Source of the DNA: Oscillospiraceae bacterium
GTDB lineage: Bacteria; Bacillota; Clostridia; Oscillospirales; Acutalibacteraceae
Direction: 5' to 3'
Length of the DNA stretch: 64,000 nt
Assembly: GCA_902786285.1 (NCBI GenBank)
Contig: CADABX010000001.1
Span: 62,001 to 126,000, forward strand
Part shown: positions 21,350 through 31,000 of the stretch, piece after piece
How the letters are laid out: the number at the start of each line of letters is the position of its first letter
How positions within the stretch are numbered: the stretch's first letter is position 1
Program-made: the position numbers and the translations under genes
The notes under the pieces: model-generated
The model's input: the letters and a program-made list of their open reading frames with translations, nothing else
Database searches by the model: none
Told to the model about the DNA's origin: nothing

Positions 21350-22093
21350 TTATTTATTATTGACCATTCTGCGATACAGCTCGCAGACGTCTGCGGAATC
21401 GCCGTTGGCCACCAGCTGTCCCTGGGTCAGGATGATCGCTTTGTTGCAGATTCGCTCCACGTTGCCGGTGCTGTGGGACACATAAAGCACCGTTACACCG
21501 TCGCCCATCAGGCTTTCCAGCCGCTTTTCGCTCTTGGCGCGGAACGCCGCGTCGCCAACCGAAAGCACTTCGTCAAGAATCAAAACCTCCGGCTTTACCG
21601 ATGTTGCGATCGCAAAGCCCAGACGCGAACGCATACCGGAGGAATAGCTCTTGATGGGTGCGTTGATGAAATCGCCGAGTTCCGAAAACTCTACGATCTC
21701 ATCGTATTTTTCCTGGATAAATTTGCGTGAAAAGCCCATCGTTGCGGCATAGAGAAAAACGTTTTCGCGCCCGCTGTAGTTGGAATCAAAGCCTGCGCCG
21801 AGCTCGAGCATCGGCGCTATGATCCCTTCGGTGTGCACACTGCCCTGCGTCGGCTTGAGCACACCGGCGATGGTTTTGAGCAGTGTACTTTTGCCTGCGC
21901 CGTTGAAACCGAGCACACCCATCCGGTCGCCCTTTTTCAGTTTGAACGACACATCCTTCAGCGCCCAGAATTCCACATAGTGCAGATCGCGCTTAACCAT
22001 CCGGATAAAATATTCCTTCGCGTTGTCCACGCCCTCTTTGTTGATATTGAAGCGCATGCTGACATGATCCGCTTCGATTGCGTATTTGCCCAC
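21350..22093 (-). CDS. ABC transporter ATPase of the Wzt/TagH polysaccharide-export family
   Basis: 247 residues, start GTG (22093) with AAGGAG upstream. Walker A GFNGAGKSTLL, the ABC signature as YSSGMRSRLGFA, Walker B VLILDEVLSVGD and the H-loop SHSTG are all present. The extended N-terminus before Walker A (about 1-55, MRFNINKEGVDNAKEYFIRMVKRDL) is characteristic of TagH/RfbE/Wzt subunits. It stops right after the ATPase core and lacks the C-terminal carbohydrate-binding domain of Wzt, so substrate selection by a reducing-end cap is unlikely. It works with the permease encoded 13 bases upstream to export a lipid-linked polysaccharide or teichoic-acid-like polymer. Confidence 0.93.
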   Translation of the reverse strand: MGKYAIEADHVSMRFNINKEGVDNAKEYFIRMVKRDLHYVEFWALKDVSFKLKKGDRMGVLGFNGAGKSTLLKTIAGVLKPTQGSVHTEGIIAPMLELGAGFDSNYSGRENVFLYAATMGFSRKFIQEKYDEIVEFSELGDFINAPIKSYSSGMRSRLGFAIATSVKPEVLILDEVLSVGDAAFRAKSEKRLESLMGDGVTVLYVSHSTGNVERICNKAIILTQGQLVANGDSADVCELYRRMVNNK

Positions 22094-22106
22094 TGCGTTT
22101 CACTCC

Positions 22107-22955
22107 TTAAATATGCAGAATAAATTTATCCTGATTGCGATAGAACAGCCAAAAGCCGATAATCAGCATCACAACGGCAAACGCCGCGGTGTAATACATC
22201 AGCACCGTATCCCAGTTTTGCGAAAACTCATGGCCCCAGATCACGGCGGCGCGGAACATGCCCACGATGCCGTAGAGCGGATTCAATTTCAGAATTCGCA
22301 GCTGCATGCTGCCCTCCACAAAGTTCAGACGGCTCGGGTGATAGACGATCGGCGTCAGATAGAACAGCAGCAGACAGAAGACGTCATACAGGTTTTCCAC
22401 GTCCTTGAAAAAGACCGAAACCGTGGCAAGAATCATCCCGACGCCGAGCGAAAGCACAAGCGTAATCAGGATCGGAATGATCGTATAGACCACGCGCCAG
22501 GTCACCGCCACCGGCTCTTTGCCGCGCAGATTGAAATACAGAATGACGACCACCAGCACGGACAGCGAGATCAAAAAGGTGACGAACGACGAAAGCACCG
22601 CAGACAGCGGATAGATATATTTCGGCACATAAACCTTTTTGATCATGGAAGACTGACGGCGGATCGATGTCATGGCCCGTTTGGTCGCCGTGGTATAAAA
22701 CTGGAACAACAAGCGGCCGCAAAGCAAATAGACCGGGTAGTTGCCGGTTTTGCTGTTGCCGCGGCCAAAGACGTTCATAAACACGAACGACAGCACGATC
22801 ATCGTGAGCAGCGGCTGCAGGAAGGTCCAGAAGATACCCAGCACGGAATTGCGGTACTGCAGCTTGATGTTTTTATTGACCAGCTCCTTGAGCAGGAAGC
22901 GGTATTTCATGAAATTATCAATGTGCGGCCTGACCGCAGCCTTGATCCGGTTCAA
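22107..22955 (-). CDS. ABC-2 permease of the Wzm/TagG polysaccharide-export family
   Basis: 282 residues. The best start is TTG at 22955, with AAGGAGG seven bases upstream; longer in-frame extensions would run into the promoter. Six membrane spans are visible. LVNKNIKLQYRNSVLGIFWTFLQPL near the N-terminus is the classical amphipathic entry of ABC2 exporters, and YHPSRLNFVEG and NPLYGIVGMFRAAVIWG near the end match the family. It pairs with the downstream ATPase. No glycosyltransferases are encoded nearby, so the polymer must be made by another locus. The promoter TTGTAA-N17-TATAAT lies about 60 bases upstream. Confidence 0.92.
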   Translation of the reverse strand: MNRIKAAVRPHIDNFMKYRFLLKELVNKNIKLQYRNSVLGIFWTFLQPLLTMIVLSFVFMNVFGRGNSKTGNYPVYLLCGRLLFQFYTTATKRAMTSIRRQSSMIKKVYVPKYIYPLSAVLSSFVTFLISLSVLVVVILYFNLRGKEPVAVTWRVVYTIIPILITLVLSLGVGMILATVSVFFKDVENLYDVFCLLLFYLTPIVYHPSRLNFVEGSMQLRILKLNPLYGIVGMFRAAVIWGHEFSQNWDTVLMYYTAAFAVVMLIIGFWLFYRNQDKFILHI

Positions 22956-23009
22956 TACGGTTCCTCCTTCGTCTGCCGGCAGAAAACCGGCGCCGATATT
23001 TGGGCATAT

Positions 23010-23038
23010 ATTATAGCATACTCGCGCTTTCTTTACAA
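23010..23038 (-). promoter_or_regulatory. Promoter of the polysaccharide-exporter operon
   Basis: Minus strand TTGTAA, 17-base spacer, TATAAT, about 55 bases before the TTG start at 22955. This also argues against the longer upstream starts. Confidence 0.8.
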
Positions 23039-23137
23039 GGGAAAACGCGTCTTTTCTCCGATTTGTTCGCGCAGTGTGTATAGCGTATCGCAAAACGGGT
23101 CACACTATCAGCGACAAAAAACCAAAAGGGGTAATTT

Positions 23138-23572
23138 ATGATGAACGATGCAAGTATCGGACTGCTGCAGGCCTGCGACAGCGGCGCCAAAACCGGGCTC
23201 AATTCCATCCGTGCTGTCCTCGACAAGGTACAGGACACCGAATTGCTGCGGCTTTTGACCCACGCGATGGAGACGCACGAAAAGATCGGCAAGGAAATTA
23301 TGGCGCTGCTCGAGACCGCACAGCAGGAGGGCCGCGATCCTTCGGCCATGGCGCGCATCGGCGCGTGGTTCAAAATCAATATGGAGCTTTTGATCCAGCC
23401 GACCGACGACACGGTCGCCGCGCTGATCACGGATGGGTGCAACATGGGCGTCAAGCAGATCTCGGTCTATTTCAACCGCTATCCCGACGCCGATCCGAAG
23501 GTCCGCGCCCTTGCGGACCGGCTGCGCATTGAGGAGGAGCAGCTTGCCAAACAGCTGCGGCTGTATCTTTAA
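23138..23572 (+). CDS. Small helical protein of unknown function
   Basis: 144 residues, nearly all predicted helix (ALITDGCNMGVKQISVYFNRY, IEEEQLAKQL). The pattern of long amphipathic helices with repeated acidic/His positions (HAMETHEKIGKEIM) recalls DUF2383/ferritin-like four-helix proteins, but a metal site is not clear. AAAAGGGG precedes an ATG-ATG start. It is divergent from the exporter operon and converges with the GH27 gene; the two stop codons interlock in TTTAAA (overlap 23569-23572), with no terminator between them. Function unknown. Confidence 0.8.
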   Translation: MMNDASIGLLQACDSGAKTGLNSIRAVLDKVQDTELLRLLTHAMETHEKIGKEIMALLETAQQEGRDPSAMARIGAWFKINMELLIQPTDDTVAALITDGCNMGVKQISVYFNRYPDADPKVRALADRLRIEEEQLAKQLRLYL

Positions 23573-24849
23573 AGCAGGCGCAGCAGCAAACAGGCGTGGG
23601 CATCCAGCGCGGCGGTCAGACGGCCGTCCGCAATGCTGCCCGTGGCCTTTGTCCAAAGGTCCAGCGTCTGATATGTTTTTGCAAAACCGTATCGCGTCAG
23701 TTCGGCCGATACGGTCCTTTTTTCGTCCGAAAGATTAAACAACGCCAGCGTATCCCGGCCAAGGGCGTCTTTGCACGCCCAAAGCGCTTCGCCGCGTGTG
23801 CGCAGCAACTGCCGGTTCTCTGTGGATTCACGGTTGAGTGAGAGCACGTCGTCGTTGGTGAGCAAAGACAGATCCCACGGCGTGTTGTCGCGCAGCTCGC
23901 CGCCGAGCATCAAAGGCGACCGGAACATGCACCAGAGCGTGAGCATCGTGCGCTGTTCGGCGGGCGTAAAATTGGTCGGGCGGTCCTTTGCGCCGGCGTA
24001 GCCTGCGTTTTTGCAAAGACGGCCGAGCGGCAGCATATCGCAGTCCGGCCAGCAGCCGGGGGCGCGGAACGGGTTCCACAATTCGCACTTTTCAAACATC
24101 GCGTACAGCTTGTCCCAATGATCCCAAAAGTCGCCGGTCATCCGCCACATGTTGGCGTGCTGCGAAAGGTGAAACGCATCCTGCGTGCGTGCCGGCCCGG
24201 GCGACAGGCTGAGCACCATCTCCCGCCCGCAGCGGTCGATGGCCCGGCGGATCAGTTCGATTTCCTCCCTTGCGGAATAGGGATTGTCCGGGCGAAACTC
24301 CGTCACGGCGATGTCGTCCACCTTCACAAAGTCGACACCCCAGCCGGCATAGAGCTCGAACAGGCTGTCGTAGTACGCCTGCGCACCGTCCTTTTTCGGA
24401 TCAACGCCGTACATATCGGTGTTCCAGCTGCAGATCGAATACGGATGTGCGATCTCCCGGGAGGTATGCCCGCTGCCGAGAATCGGCGTATTGCGGTGCA
24501 CCGCCTGCCGCGGGATGCCGCGCAGAATATGGATGCCGAATTTGAGTCCCATGGCGTGGATCTCGTCCGCAATCGGCCCGAAACCGCGCGGAAAGCGGTT
24601 CGGCGCCGGCACCAGACGGCTGTACGCGTCCATACACAAATCGGCAAACGGATGGTAATCGTTGGAATTTGCCGTCGGTTCAAACCACTGGATATCGCAG
24701 ACAACATATTCCCAGCCAAACGGCTTGAGATGCTGCGCCATATACGCGGCGTTGCCGAGCAGCTGCGCTTCGTTGACAGACGCACCGTAGCAATCCCAGC
24801 TGTTCCAGCCCATCGGCGGGCGCAGGGCACAAAGATCTTTTTTCAGCAT
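23569..24849 (-). CDS. GH27 family alpha-galactosidase-like glycoside hydrolase
   Basis: 426 residues from the ATG at 24849. The (beta/alpha)8 barrel opens with PPMGWNSWDCYG, the hallmark of GH27, followed by YVVCDIQWF. The catalytic nucleophile is Asp178 in FVKVDDI and the acid/base is Asp240 in RMTGDFWDHW. The C-terminal beta domain (about 345-426) is the usual GH27 tail. There is no signal peptide, so it acts on short imported oligosaccharides. The specificity (alpha-galactose versus beta-L-arabinopyranose or alpha-N-acetylgalactosamine) is not certain, since the second strand differs from classical alpha-galactosidases (CDIQWF in place of DDCW). Promoter TTGACT-N17-TACAAT. Confidence 0.88.
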   Translation of the reverse strand: MLKKDLCALRPPMGWNSWDCYGASVNEAQLLGNAAYMAQHLKPFGWEYVVCDIQWFEPTANSNDYHPFADLCMDAYSRLVPAPNRFPRGFGPIADEIHAMGLKFGIHILRGIPRQAVHRNTPILGSGHTSREIAHPYSICSWNTDMYGVDPKKDGAQAYYDSLFELYAGWGVDFVKVDDIAVTEFRPDNPYSAREEIELIRRAIDRCGREMVLSLSPGPARTQDAFHLSQHANMWRMTGDFWDHWDKLYAMFEKCELWNPFRAPGCWPDCDMLPLGRLCKNAGYAGAKDRPTNFTPAEQRTMLTLWCMFRSPLMLGGELRDNTPWDLSLLTNDDVLSLNRESTENRQLLRTRGEALWACKDALGRDTLALFNLSDEKRTVSAELTRYGFAKTYQTLDLWTKATGSIADGRLTAALDAHACLLLRLL

Positions 24850-24871
24850 AGAGACACCTTCTTCTGTTGTT

Positions 24872-24900
24872 ATTGTAGCAAGAGACGCCGACGAAGTCAA
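24872..24900 (-). promoter_or_regulatory. Promoter of the GH27 gene
   Basis: Minus strand TTGACT, 17-base spacer, TACAAT, about 25 bases before the ATG. Confidence 0.75.
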
Positions 24901-24939
24901 GAACACAGAGGAATATTACGCCAAACGGAAACGACGAAA

Positions 24940-24963
24940 GCCCCGGCTCGAAAGAGCCGGGGC
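24940..24963 (-). terminator. Terminator of the giant repeat-protein gene
   Basis: GCCCCGGCTC-gaaa-GAGCCGGGGC, a perfect ten-pair stem with a GAAA tetraloop, 38 bases past the stop at 25002. It can act on either strand. Confidence 0.85.
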
Positions 24964-25001
24964 CTTGTTTTGTTGATTTGCGGATACGGATTGTGTCCGA
25001 A

Positions 25002-28000
25002 TCAGCGGCCGAAGCGGAACAGCTTCGCAAAGAAGTTCTTGATCGCCTGGATCAGTCTCTGGAACCAGTTGAGCGACTTCTTCGTGTTGTCAACCGTCTG
25101 CTGCGCCTGATCGACTGCCTCATGGTAATCTTCATCCGTACCGACGGTTTCCTTCCAGACACCGGTGATGGATTCCATCGCATCTGCAATACCGGAGTAG
25201 ATGCAGGTGTCGGGTCCTTCTGCCAGTGCGTGGAAGATCCGCTGCAGGATCGCCTTGACCGTGTTGACGTCACCGTTGAAGGCTGCGTCGATCACGACGC
25301 CGATGCCGAGCAGCGAGAACAGCGAGGAGATGATGATTTCTGCCACGTGGTTCGCGTCGCAGGCGTTGAACATTTCGTTCACACCGTAGCCGACAGCCTG
25401 TCTTGCGCCGCCGCCCTCAACGAGGTCAAAGACGTCGGACAGCCACTTCGCAAGCGCCTCTCTGTTGCCCTGTTCACCGAACATCTTGAGCAGCCAGGTC
25501 AGAACCGCAGTCAGCGTATCGCCCTTATCGGCAATGATCTTCGTCTGCGTGGTCTTCTGTGCTCTGCCTTCGTAGCCTACCGGATAGTTCTTGATGTAGG
25601 ACGGAAGCTCGCTCTTGCGCATCGCAGTCGAGAAGGAGTTTGCAGCCTTGGAACGGGAGGTTGTCACTTCCTTGGTGCCGTCTGCGCCTTCCTTGGCCAG
25701 CTTGGTCCAGTCGATTTCCGGAATGTGGAAGCCGTACTTCTTACCAAGGACGTTGATGCCGATCTCGAAGCTGTTGAGCAGCTTGGACAGGTTCAGTTTT
25801 TCTTCCAGGTTGATGTTGAACAGCGTCATGACGGTGTTCACAACCGTGTAGACCGGGGACAGCAGGTTGCGGACTGCAAGATAGAAGCCTTCGTTCGATA
25901 CGAAGTAGGCGAATGTCGGCAGGATTTCGGTCAGTCTGTCAACGGGCTTGCCGAGGATGTAGTCAACCTGGTAGCCGATGCGTTCCAGAATGTAGCCGAG
26001 CAGCTGCGTCTCATCTGCTGCGTATGCGGACTTGTAGGCGGCCATGTTCTTGACATTGCCGGAGCTCAGGCCGAGTGCTTCGAGCAGCGGGATGATCGCG
26101 TAATCATAGCCGTTGGAGCCCTTGATATCCACGATGCCGAGCAGGTTCAGCGTCTTGCCTTCGCCCGCAAGCAGGAGTTCAAGGATGCCGTTGACCGGCG
26201 TCAGGACCTTCGCCAGCGTTGCCAGGAACGCCTTGAGGTCGCCGTCCTGGAAGCCCCAGTTGGTGCCTGCGAATGGCGGTACCTGTGCCCAGCTCGTCTT
26301 GCCTCTCAGTGCACGTTCACCGGCGGTCAGACCGACACGCTGGTACACTTCGTGGAAGTGCGCCACAGTCAGGTCAAGTCTGTTGGGTTCGTCGCTGCCT
26401 TCTGCGGGTTCGCCGAGATTCTTGACGGTCTCGAGGATACCGTTGATTTGGTCAGTACCGATCAGCGGTACCACCTTGTCAAGGAGCGTGTTAATCAGGT
26501 CGTTCGTTGCAAGCTTCTTATAGACCAGATCCTTCAGCGAGCCAACCTTCGCCATTGCGAGGATGCGGTTGATCAGAGCGTCAACGTCTTTCGCAATGAT
26601 GTCGGCGTTCGCCTTGGTCAGCGTGAAGTACGGTCTGTAGTCGAAGCCGAGCGTGCCTTCCAGAACGTGGTTCTGGATCGGGATGTTGACCGGATCGCCG
26701 AACAGGCCGATGATCAGATCGATGATCTTGGTCGGGTCTTCGATGATGTCGTCAACGATCGACTTCCACGGTTCTTCAAGTTCGATGCCGAACGCATCCA
26801 GAATCGCCTTGACGTTTTCTTCGGTCAGAATCGCGTCAAGCAGTGCAATCAGCGTGTCAGCCTTGTCGCCGACCACGTTCATGTAACCGTCGGTGAACCG
26901 GTCGCCCACGTACTTATCGTACTTGGTGTCAAGTTTGCTCTCAACCTTGTCGCACTTGCCGTCGTTGTTCGCGTCAGCAGCGGCCGTAGCAGCCATGGTC
27001 AGCCAGTCGAAGTCGATGGAGAGACCGAGCTTCTTGCCGTTCACTTCAAGGTTCGTCAGCAGGTTCGTCAGCAGGTCGTTGAGATCCTGTGCCTTCAGCG
27101 CGATGGAGATACCGGCCGGGACACCCGGATGGTCTTCGGCGATGTAGGTCTTGACACCTTCGCCGCCGCTCAGCATTTCGCCGAGGTTGACCTGGATGGC
27201 GATCGGGATCAGCTTGTCAACCGCTTCGATGAGGTTGTTCACCGGTGCGATCAGGTTCATGATGACGATCTCAAGGTTGTCTTCACCGATCAGGTAGAAG
27301 AGGTTCGCAAGGATCGACAGGAGCGAATTGATCGGTTTGTCAAGGATCGCGTCGACCTTCGTGAACAGTGCGTCGAGGATCGGCTTCAGCGAGCTGCCGC
27401 AGCTATTCGCAGCTGCTTCGTACTGGGCCTGAGTCTGCGCCTCAATGCCGAGTGCTTCAAGCAGCGGGATAATTGCGTAGTTGTAGCCGTCGCCGCCGAG
27501 GATGTTAATGTCTTCGAAGGCCGTGATCTTGGCGCCGTTATGCGTGCCGTCTGCTTCAAACGCCGCACGCTCTGTGCCGCCTCTCAGGATCAGCGCCAGA
27601 ACCGCGTCGAGCGGCTGGAGCATATCGCAGATCAGCTTGCCAAGATCTTTGAGGTTGTTGATCTTCCAGTTGAATTCACCCGGATTCAGGTGGAACGTGG
27701 TGATCTGTTCGTTGGTTTCTTCGTCCAGCTTCGCGGTCAGCGTATATGTCGTTTCGTCAATCGTGACGCTCGTCATATTGGCTGCCGGACCGTAGAAGTC
27801 CTTGGTTTCGCCGTCTGCCGTGTAGGTGTAGACCCACTTCTTATGGCTGTCGGCCACCTGCTGCCAGGTGCTTGCCGTGCCGATCAGGTTCTTCAGTTCG
27901 CTGCCGAAGGTGCCGGCTGCGAAGGCCTGCGGGGCAATGTCAAGGTCAGTCAGGTTCGTCAGGCTGTGGACGTAACCGAGGATCGTGTTGATCGTGTCGG

Positions 28001-31000
28001 CCGGGAGCTTCGCAAGCAGCGGGACGATCAGGTTGATCAGCGTGCTGCCGAGGTCGGCGTTCGCGATCAGACCGTAGACCAGTTCTTTCAGGCTGGAAGC
28101 TTCGATGCTCGGGATCAGGCTGAAGATGGCCGGGATCAGAGCGTCGATCTTCGAAAGCAGGTTGTTGAGCTGGTCGCGCTTGCCTTCGCTGTCAAGACCG
28201 CTGGAGATCTTGTTGAACGGTTCGGTCTCGTTGTAGGCCTTGTATTCCACAAGGTACTTGTTGAGCAGTTTCTTCAACACATCGATGACGCCGTCCGTCT
28301 TGCCGGCAAGCGACATGATGATGTTGTAAACCATGTTGTCTTCGCCGTTTTCATTCTTCGGCTCAATCTTGAGCATATCTGCCAGGATGCCGAGGAAGTC
28401 TTCGGTGAGAAGCGTTTCAAGGACGAAGCGCAGCGCGTTGCCGTTGGCGACCTTCCAGGTCTTGGCGTCGGTCCAGACGGTGTTGGGCGCCGTGCCGGAC
28501 GGGATTTCAAGGACCGTATCGTCAACCGCTGCAGAGGTGTCGTCGTAGATGACGGCGGCCTTTGCAAGGTCAAGGAAGAAGGTATCCTTCAGGGCGTTGA
28601 CGGTTGCGACTTCTTCGCCGGTTGCCTGATCCTTGACCGAAATCTTGCCAAGGAAGCTGTTGATGAGGTCAACCAGCATCTTGCCGTTGTTGCCGGCGAT
28701 GTTGATGAGATCATCCAGGCCGTAGCCCTTGCCGTTGATCTTGATCAAGCCCTTGAGCAGGCTGTTGATCTGGTCTCTGGAGATGACGTCGCTGACAACG
28801 TCAAGAATGCCGAGGACCGGAGCGATCAGGTTCTGGATCGCCGGAGCGACCGCGTCGTTGGCGATGAAGTATGCCAGGTTGCCGACCACGGTGAGAATCA
28901 CCTGGAACGGCTTGTCGGCGAGTGCAGTCAGGAGCGTGTCAAGGACATAGTCCAAAACGTTCTTGAGTGCTTCGCTGCCGTTGGTGGCGGTCTTCACTTC
29001 TGCGCCGAGATCTTCAAGGCCAAGGCCTTTGAGCAGGATCGGCAGCAGTGCGCGTTCATACGCATAGCCGGCGTTCAGCTCGGTGACTTCCGTGCCGTCC
29101 GCGCTGATGGTCAGGTTCTTACCGGTCAGGACGAAGGACAGGACTGCGTCGAGCGGCTTGAGCAGGTCAAGCAGCGGGTTGATGAAGCTTGCCTTATCGT
29201 TCACGTTCGTGAAGATCGGGTCAACTTCATACTGCATCTTGCCTTCTTCATCTTCGCCGAGTTCTCTGACGTGCGCCGTCTTCACATCAGCCCACGTTTC
29301 CGCGGTGCCGATGTAAGCTGCCACCTCGGCATTGCCGGTCGCAGCCGCGAACGCCTGCGGTGCCAGGTTGATGCCGAGCAGATCGTTGAGCGCCTTCGTC
29401 AGGTCTGCAGACAGGATGCCGGACACTGCCGGGATGATCGCCGAGGTCAGCGTGTTCATCATATCCTGCGTGAAGAGCTTGGAGTTCAGCAGGTAGTCAA
29501 TGATGTCTGCAAGGTCGGTCTTGTGTGCATTTGCAAGGTCTGTGATGATTTCCGGCGGATTCTCGCCCGCGGCGATGATATCGATCACAGCCGGGACTGC
29601 CTTCTTGATCACCTTGTCAAGCGACTTGATCGCATCGTCCAGATCGGTGATGCTGGTCACGCCGGTTGCCAGGCACTTGAACAGATAGGTGAATTCTTCC
29701 ACCGTGTAGCTGCCGGTGAGCAGCAGGATCACAGCTTCGATCAGGTTGTTGATTGCATCCGGGTTGTCAAGGACGCTCTGGATGACGGACTTGATTTCTG
29801 CGTCGAGCGTATCCGGCAACAGCGCAAGGATCAGGTTCCGAATCTCTGCGGTGTTGTCCTGGGTCAGCAGGATGTCGAGCAGCGTGATGAACGTATCGGT
29901 CGGATCGCCGATGATGTTCTCATACGCCTTGAAGCCTGCAACAGCCTGTTCTGCTTCCGTATAAGACTGTTTTGTTGCAATCTTCTTCAGTTCAGCGCCG
30001 TTGGTGTTCTGTTCAGCGGCGTTCTTGGTCTTCGCCATCATCGCGGCGACTCTGTTCCAGTCGATGTTGAGCGACAGGGAAACTTCGGTGCCGTTGATGT
30101 TGAGCGAGCCGATCAGGTTGTTGACCAGTTCAACCAGCTTGTTCGGCGAGACGTCAATCGAGATACCGGCCGGCACACCCGGATGGGCCTTGCCGAGGTA
30201 GGTCGAAACGATCTGTGCTGTTTCGCTGCCAAGGTTGTCGAGGTCGATGGTGATCGCCAGCGGATAAACGTCGTCGATCTCAACCGCAATCTTGTTCAGC
30301 GGTGCAAGCAGGTTTTCAGCCACGGTGTTGATACCGTTGGAGCCGATGAAGTAGAAGATATTTGCAAGTTTTTCAAGGAGCGTGTTCAGCGGAGCCTTCA
30401 GAATCTGCTTCACAACACCGATGATCTCGGTGAGGATGTAGTTCACAGACGAGCCGCTTGCGGTAACCTCCGCCTTGTACTCGGTGTAGGTCTTCGGCGC
30501 AATACCGAAGGCTTCGAGCAGCGGGATGATCGCGTAGTTGTAGCCGTTGCCGCCGAAGACACGGATGTCTGCGCGGTCAGCGGAGGTGTCTTCCAGAACG
30601 ATGATCTGGCCTTCCTGCAGCAGGACCTTGAAGATGATGTCAAGCGGGAGAAGCAGGTCGGAGGCGAAGCCGACAACTGCGTCGAAGTCATTCAGCTTCC
30701 AATCGAAGTCTGCCGCGTTGATGTGCATCTCGGTCTTGCTGACCTGGTTCGCTTCCGCGAGCGTCAGCGTGTAGGTCTTGGCGTCTTCGCCGGTGCCGAT
30801 GGTGATGGAAGTCTCGCCGTTGGCGCCATAGTAGTCGACCGTCTTTGCGTCTGCGCCTTCGCCAACCGTGTAGGTGTAATGATACATCGGGGTCAGCGTG
30901 TAGGTGCCGGCGTTTTCGCCTTCTTCGATGGTGAGGGTCGTCTGACCGGCCGGGCCGTAGTAGTCAACCGTCTGCGCATCGTCGCCGGTGCCGACCGTGT

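Noticed and set aside
22956..23093. N-terminal extension of the ABC-2 permease (46 extra codons)
   Set aside because: It would start inside the promoter region (-10 at 23010-23015) and lacks a ribosome binding site; TTG at 22955 has AAGGAGG at ideal spacing.
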